Assembly (NCBI GenBank): GCA_030064845.1
Contig: JASJEC010000014.1
Span: forward strand, 42,687 to 106,686
Reading direction: 5' to 3'
Origin: Kiloniellales bacterium
GTDB lineage: Bacteria > Pseudomonadota > Alphaproteobacteria > Kiloniellales > JAKSDN01
Length of the DNA stretch: 64,000 nt
The position numbers were made by a program, and so were the translations under genes. Below are positions 59,784 through 64,000 of this stretch, in pieces (within the stretch, counting starts at the first letter, position 1; every line of letters begins with the position of its first letter). The notes beneath the pieces are model-generated. The model was not told the DNA's origin, searched no databases, and saw only the letters and a program-made list of their open reading frames with translations.

Positions 59784-61019
59784 ATGAAGAAACTCGGACT
59801 TTCACTGGTCGCGGGGCTCATTGGCCTGGCGGCCTCCAGCCTCGGCGTGCAGGCCGCGGACTGCCCGATCAAGCTGGGCGGCCTCGCGCCGCTCTCCACC
59901 CCGGGCACCGTGATCGGTGGCGAAGCGATGCGCGACGCCATGCTGCTGGCCCAGGACGATATCAACGCGGCTGGCGGCGTGCTCGGCTGCGAGGTCGAGG
60001 TGGTGATCGCCGATACGGAAGGCCTGCCGGAAAAGGCCGCGGCTGTCATGGAGAAGCTGATCACCCAGGACGGCGTGGTCGCCGTCGGCGGCGGCTACCA
60101 CAGCTCGGTCGGCGTGGCCTCCAAGGACGTGGCCGACGCGCGGGGCATTCCCGTGGTCTTCGCCGAGACGTGGAACGACACGATCACCGGCGACAAGCAG
60201 AAGCACATCTTCCGGATCGCGCCCCTGAGCTCCTGGGCCTCGGCCGTGATCTGGAAGTTCGCGTTGACCAAGCCGGGGATCAAGAAGGTCACGATCCTGA
60301 CCGAAAATACCGACTACGGCATACCCGCGGCGCAGGAAACGACCGAGGGTCTGAAGAGCGAAGGCGTCGAGGCGGTCACCTTCAGTGTCGACATCGGCAC
60401 CCAGGACTTCGCCGGCATCGTCGAGCGCATGAAGGCCGAAAGACCCGACATGATCATCGTGCTGGCGACCGGCGAGGCGGGCTACAACATCACCCAGCAG
60501 GCGGCGGACGCCGGCATCGGACCGATGGACGTGGCCTTCATGACCAACCAGGAGGGCCTGGAAAGCCGCGCCTACTGGGAGAACGTGCCCGACGGCAACA
60601 TGGCCTTCATCCAGCGCATCGGCGTGCCCGAGAGCCTCTATACGGAGGAGGCCAAGAAGTTCGCCGCGGCCTACAAGGCCAAGACCGGCAAGAAGGCGGT
60701 CGAGAGCTATGCGCTCGAGGCCTACGACTCCATCGCGATCCTGGCCCAGGCGATCAACGAGGCCGGCTCGACCGAAGGCGGCGCGATCGTCGACGCACTG
60801 GAGAACATCACTTACAACGGCGTGCTCGGGAAGATCTACTTCCCCTACGGGACCAAGAAAGACCCGAGCGCGGACGGCAAGGGTGACGAGTGGTGGCACC
60901 AGTGGCCCGATCCGGCGATGACCGTCGTCCAGTACCAGAAGGAGGGCGAGAGTTCGGTCGACGCGGCGATCGTCTATCCCGAGACCTACCAGACCGGCAA
61001 GGCGATATGGGTCAAGTAA
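59784..61019 (+). CDS. ABC transporter substrate-binding protein (LivK/amide family)
   Basis: A 411-residue periplasmic binding protein. The Sec signal (KKLGLSLVAGLIGLAASSLG) is cut near VQAAD. The mature protein has the two-lobed type I fold (KLGGLAPLSTPGTVIGGEAM, LLAQDDINAAGGVLGCEVEV, ITQDGVVAVGGGYHSSVGVA, DVAFMTNQEGLESRAYWENV). It is longer than LivK, and closer to the amide/urea/branched-chain type family-4 binding proteins. The ATG at 59784 has AGGGGGA upstream. It is the first gene of an operon with two permeases and an ATPase. Ligand unknown; the adjacent GMC and VOC genes may process it. Confidence 0.9.
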   Translation: MKKLGLSLVAGLIGLAASSLGVQAADCPIKLGGLAPLSTPGTVIGGEAMRDAMLLAQDDINAAGGVLGCEVEVVIADTEGLPEKAAAVMEKLITQDGVVAVGGGYHSSVGVASKDVADARGIPVVFAETWNDTITGDKQKHIFRIAPLSSWASAVIWKFALTKPGIKKVTILTENTDYGIPAAQETTEGLKSEGVEAVTFSVDIGTQDFAGIVERMKAERPDMIIVLATGEAGYNITQQAADAGIGPMDVAFMTNQEGLESRAYWENVPDGNMAFIQRIGVPESLYTEEAKKFAAAYKAKTGKKAVESYALEAYDSIAILAQAINEAGSTEGGAIVDALENITYNGVLGKIYFPYGTKKDPSADGKGDEWWHQWPDPAMTVVQYQKEGESSVDAAIVYPETYQTGKAIWVK

Positions 61020-61048
61020 GCCGGTGATGCGCGCTTAGGGCGGAGCCA

Positions 61049-61079
61049 CGGCGGCGCGGCCTAGGAGGCCGCGCCGCCG
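61049..61079 (+). promoter_or_regulatory. Perfect 14-bp hairpin between binding-protein and permease genes
   Basis: CGGCGGCGCGGCCT (61049-61062), loop AGG, then its exact complement (61066-61079). No U-run follows. Hairpins in this position often protect the 3' end of the binding-protein mRNA or cause partial termination, giving more binding protein than permease. Role inferred. Confidence 0.75.
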
Positions 61080-61144
61080 GCCGGCCGCGTTGACGGCGGC
61101 GCGGCGCGACCGGGGCCCGGTCCTAAAGAGTAGCGGGGGCAGGC

Positions 61145-62413
61145 ATGGAAACGCCTGGCATCTTCTGGGGTGTCATAGCCTGGATGGCTTTCTGGGGCAT
61201 CACCGGCGCCCTGGGAACCCGCTTCGTCTACCTGCGCCGGGACCTGGATACTTCCAACGCGAACTTCGTCGGCGCCATGATGGGCGCGGCCACGGGGCCT
61301 GTCGGCCTGGTGCCGCTCTGGATCAAGGCGCCGGAGCTCAGCAACCGCTTCACCATTGCCCCGGCTTTGCTTGCCGTCACCTTGATCGCCGCCGCCTTCG
61401 CCTTCGCCGATCCGGACAACAACTGCGTCGCCAACGGCAGCTTCGTGGCCTCGCAGTTCGTCAATGGCCTGATCATCGGCATTATCTACGGCTTCATGGC
61501 GCTCGGCCTGACCTTGATCTTCTCGATCCTGGGCGTGGTCAGCTTCGCCCACGGCGAGTTCTACATGGTAGGCGGCATGGTGCTCTACTACTCCACCGCC
61601 GTCTGGCTGCCCGGCGCGGGGCCTCTGGTCGGCATTCTCGCCGCCTGCCTCGTGGCCTTCCTGCTCGGCGCCGTCTTCGAGCGGCTGTTCCTGACCCCGA
61701 TGTACGAAGGCAAGATCGAGCGGCCGGTCGAATACGGCATCCTCGTCACCTTCGGTCTGGCCTTTACCGTGCAGTACTTCGTTCTCGGGATCGCCGGCGC
61801 CAACCCGGTCAAGGCGCAGCGCTTCATCGACTTTCCCCGCCTGCGCCTGCCGTCGGCCGAGGATCCTTGGCTGCTGAAGTCGAGCCGCGGCAACCTGGAG
61901 CTGTTCGAGACCGTCTCGATCAGCAACCCACGTTTCGTCGCGGCGATCATGTGCATCCTGGTGCTGCTCGGCCTCATGGCTTTTCTCTACAGGACCTGGA
62001 CCGGCAAGGCGCTCCGCGCGGTCAGCCAGGACCGTGAAGCGGCCTCGATCGCCGGCATCAACCCCGACCGCATGAACATGCTGGCCTTCGCCCTCGGCGG
62101 TATGATCGCGGCGCTGGCCGGCGCCATGCTGGTCCAGGCCTTCTCCTGGCTGCCTCAAGTCGGCAACATCCCGGCCATGCGCTCCTTCGTGATCGTCGTC
62201 CTCGGCGGCCTCGGCTCTCTGCCCGGGGCCTTTCTCGGCGGCATCATCGTGGGCCTGGTAGAGGCGGCCGGCACGGGCTGCATTCCCGACGCGCAGAAGG
62301 CGGCTTCCTACATCCCGGCCTACGGCATGATCGTGCTCACCCTGACCCTTCTGCTGCGCCCGACCGGCCTGTTCGGCCGCAGATACGCAAGCGGGACCCA
62401 CGGCAAGCTATGA
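61145..62413 (+). CDS. livH: Branched-chain amino-acid-type ABC permease (LivH-like) with N-terminal extension
   Basis: A 422-residue inner-membrane permease. The usual LivH start (FVNGLIIGIIYGFMALGLTL) occurs only near residue 105, followed by the expected VVSFAHGEFYMVGG, EYGILVTFGLAFTVQY and the cytoplasmic loop ALRAVSQDREAASIAGINPD, ending in VIVVLGGLGSLPGAFLGGII. The first 100 residues carry two to three extra membrane helices (GVIAWMAFWGITGALG, FVGAMMGAATGPVGLVPLWI, IAPALLAVTLIAAAFAFA), not found in E. coli LivH (308 residues). Start ATG 61145 follows GCGGGGGCAGGC. Stop overlaps the next start as ATGA. Confidence 0.88.
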   Translation: METPGIFWGVIAWMAFWGITGALGTRFVYLRRDLDTSNANFVGAMMGAATGPVGLVPLWIKAPELSNRFTIAPALLAVTLIAAAFAFADPDNNCVANGSFVASQFVNGLIIGIIYGFMALGLTLIFSILGVVSFAHGEFYMVGGMVLYYSTAVWLPGAGPLVGILAACLVAFLLGAVFERLFLTPMYEGKIERPVEYGILVTFGLAFTVQYFVLGIAGANPVKAQRFIDFPRLRLPSAEDPWLLKSSRGNLELFETVSISNPRFVAAIMCILVLLGLMAFLYRTWTGKALRAVSQDREAASIAGINPDRMNMLAFALGGMIAALAGAMLVQAFSWLPQVGNIPAMRSFVIVVLGGLGSLPGAFLGGIIVGLVEAAGTGCIPDAQKAASYIPAYGMIVLTLTLLLRPTGLFGRRYASGTHGKL

Positions 62414-63633
62414 CCCGTCAACAGGTTCCCCAAGCTGCTGGCCTGCTGCTCGTCCTGTTCTTCGCGGCCTTCCCGTTCATCTATGGCGGTGCCGACTACG
62501 ACTACATCATGCACATCTGCATCACCGCCTTTTTCTACGCCATCCTGGCGTCGAGCTGGTCGATGCTCGCCGGTTACGCCGGTCAGTTCTCCTTCGGGCA
62601 CATGGGTTTCATGGGCATCGGCGCCTATACAACGGCCCTGTTCTGCCACTACCTATATATATCCCCCGAGCCGACCAACCTCTGCACCGAGTTTGCCATC
62701 GGCGACAGCTACCTGGTGATCGTCAACCCGATCGGCGTGACCTCCACCACCCTGACCCAGGACTGCCTGCGACAGGCGCTCGCCGCCTGGGACGGCAGCG
62801 TCCAGGTGACGGGCATGTCGGTCTGGGTCGGGATCCTGCTCGGCACGATCATGGGCGGCGTCTTCGGTCTGCTGGTCGGCCTTTTGGTGCTGCGCCTGCG
62901 GGCGGCCTATCTCGCGCTCTTCACCCTGGGTTTCGCCGAGATCCTGCGCGCCACGATCTCCGCCGAGTTGCAGATCACGCGCGGTCAGGCGGGTCTCGAG
63001 CTGCCCCACCTCTTCGAGGACGGCCTGACGATCTTCGGCGCCACCTTCGACAAGACGGACAAGATCCCGCCCTACTTCGTGATGTTCTTTTTGCTTTTGG
63101 CCTGCCTCGCCATCCTGGCCTGGCTGTCGCGCTCCAAATTCGGCCTCTTCGTGCGGGCCCTGCGCGAGGATCAGGACGCCGCGGCGGCGCTCGGCGTCAA
63201 CACCACGCGCTACAAGGTGCTGGTCTTCGTCGTCACCACCATGATGGCCGCCGCCGCGGGCGCGGTGCAGGCGCACTACGTCGGCATCATCACGCCCAAC
63301 AATCTCTTCTTGCTGCAGATGAGCCTGGTCGTCGCCATGGCGGTGATCGGCGGGGTGGAGAACTTCGTCGCGGCCGCGATCGGCGCCATCCTGATCGAGT
63401 TCGTGCTGGAGATGCTGCGCAACTCCTTCGAGATCGGCGGCGTCACCGTGGACATGACGGTCTGGCGCCTGGTCGTTTTCGGCGTGATCCTCATGCTGAC
63501 CCTACGGTTCTCGCGCAACGGCCTGATCGCGCCGATGATCACCTACTTCGAGCGCGGCCACGTCGCCCAAGAAACCGTGGCCAAGCGGGTTGCCGCCCCG
63601 TCCGGCGGCAAGCCCGCCGGGGAGCGGCCGTGA
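62410..63633 (+). CDS. livM: Branched-chain amino-acid-type ABC permease (LivM-like)
   Basis: A 407-residue permease. SWSMLAGYAGQFSFGHMGFM, RLRAAYLALFTLGFAEILRA, LFVRALREDQDAAAALGVNT (the EAA-like loop) and VIGGVENFVAAAIGAILIEF are LivM features. A polar insertion of about 55 residues (PTNLCTEFAIGDSYLVIVNP to GSVQVTGMSV) after the third helix, with two Cys, should be periplasmic. It starts within the livH stop (ATGA) and its TGA overlaps the ATP-binding gene's ATG as TGATG. Operon membership certain; ligand unknown. Confidence 0.9.
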   Translation: MTRQQVPQAAGLLLVLFFAAFPFIYGGADYDYIMHICITAFFYAILASSWSMLAGYAGQFSFGHMGFMGIGAYTTALFCHYLYISPEPTNLCTEFAIGDSYLVIVNPIGVTSTTLTQDCLRQALAAWDGSVQVTGMSVWVGILLGTIMGGVFGLLVGLLVLRLRAAYLALFTLGFAEILRATISAELQITRGQAGLELPHLFEDGLTIFGATFDKTDKIPPYFVMFFLLLACLAILAWLSRSKFGLFVRALREDQDAAAALGVNTTRYKVLVFVVTTMMAAAAGAVQAHYVGIITPNNLFLLQMSLVVAMAVIGGVENFVAAAIGAILIEFVLEMLRNSFEIGGVTVDMTVWRLVVFGVILMLTLRFSRNGLIAPMITYFERGHVAQETVAKRVAAPSGGKPAGERP

Positions 63634-64000
63634 TGATCAAGCTCCAGGTGAGCGGGCTCAACAAGCGCTTCGGCGGCCTGCACGTGCTGAAAGGGGTAAC
63701 CTTCGAGGTCGAGGGCCCGGAGCTGATCGGCCTGATCGGCCCGAACGGCGCGGGCAAGACGACGCTCACCAACGTGCTCGACGGCGCGATCAAGCCGAAC
63801 AGCGGCACGGTCTATCTGAACGGCGAGCGGATCGACCAATTGCAGCCCTATGAGGTGGCGCGCGCCGGCCTGGGGCGGACCTTCCAGGTAACCCGGTCGT
63901 TTCGCCGCATGACGGTCCTCGAGAACCTGGAGGTGCCGGCGCTCGCGGTCGGCCAGACCCAGGGCAAGGCGGCGATCCGCGACAAGGCCATGTCGGTGCT
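63633..64000 (+). CDS. livG: Branched-chain amino-acid-type ABC ATP-binding protein (LivG-like), truncated at window edge
   Basis: The frame from ATG 63633 runs to the window end (122 codons visible). KLQVSGLNKRFGGLHVLKGV and Walker A GPNGAGKTTL (GLIGPNGAGKTTLTN) with the LivG-type FGRTFQVTRSFRRMTVLENL Q-loop segment, read as GLGRTFQVTRSF, identify it. The signature motif, Walker B and C-terminus lie beyond the window. It would energise the two permeases; a livF-like second ATPase is expected next but not seen. Confidence 0.9.
   Translation, partial: MIKLQVSGLNKRFGGLHVLKGVTFEVEGPELIGLIGPNGAGKTTLTNVLDGAIKPNSGTVYLNGERIDQLQPYEVARAGLGRTFQVTRSFRRMTVLENLEVPALAVGQTQGKAAIRDKAMSV

Noticed and set aside
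1..64000. tRNA, rRNA, riboswitch, prophage or integron
   Set aside because: By eye I found no tRNA T-arm/anticodon arrangement, rRNA block, integrase or phage gene; a tRNAscan-SE and Infernal run would be needed to exclude them formally.

Overview
The window is GC-rich, gene-dense DNA whose protein families fit a free-living, probably marine, alphaproteobacterium of Rhodospirillales type. This placement is an inference from gene content: STAS-fused MlaE, SCO/PCu(A)C copper chaperones, trimethylamine and DMSP genes, and several short palindromic repeat families. I see no rRNA, tRNA, CRISPR array or prophage. Nearly all long antisense frames are GC-driven shadows.

Layout, left to right. 1-3875 (minus): a four-gene lipid-transport (Mla/MCE) operon, interrupted between permease and ATPase by a ~290-bp inverted-repeat element that recurs at 9382-9664. 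3988-11806: glutathione transferase, SDR, SixA phosphatase coupled to a CaiB-type CoA transferase, a TPP enzyme, and an alkylation-repair pair (Ogt plus an Ada-AlkA fusion). 12030-16072: CDF cation transporter, a transposase remnant, a cupin DMSP-lyase-like gene and a flavin amine oxidase. 16208-23441: an unusual cluster of a cytochrome P450, a DyP-type peroxidase and two related proteins of unknown function (minus strand), with a strictosidine-synthase/APMAP-like propeller and an extended SDR beside them. 23777-30029: GFA protein, FMN reductase, DAO-type oxidoreductase, a metallothionein/ArsR operon with a visible operator, an OmpA-family lipoprotein, a small secreted Cys-rich protein and a ketopantoate reductase-like gene. 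30517-38170: a methylated-amine region with trimethylamine monooxygenase (tmm), a small membrane protein and ammonium transporter (amt), and a TMAO-demethylase-like DUF1989-GcvT protein (tdm); a lower-GC insert with a peptidase remnant and a lipoprotein separates tdm from the rest.

38351-48390: KefB/C-type antiporter, flavin reductase with a divergent RibF, an HscC-type Hsp70 with an HPD-less J-like partner, FMN-type glutamate synthase and an acetolactate-synthase-like enzyme. 49142-55064: SCO and PCu(A)C, a secreted protein, a membrane-anchored SARP/BTAD regulator and a sulfatase. 55260-64000: D-2-hydroxyacid dehydrogenase, EamA exporter, VOC protein, GMC oxidoreductase, and a branched-chain amino-acid-type ABC operon that runs off the right edge.

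Functional links. tmm, tdm and amt together give trimethylamine to TMAO to dimethylamine plus formaldehyde (THF-bound), with ammonium uptake. The DMSP-lyase-like gene adds another marine osmolyte route. The best candidate for an undescribed system is the P450/DyP/twin-protein cluster. It has no ferredoxin or reductase gene, its P450 lacks the usual I-helix acid-alcohol pair, and its two unknown proteins look like diverged copies of one domain. A peroxide-dependent oxidation pathway is a reasonable but unproven reading.
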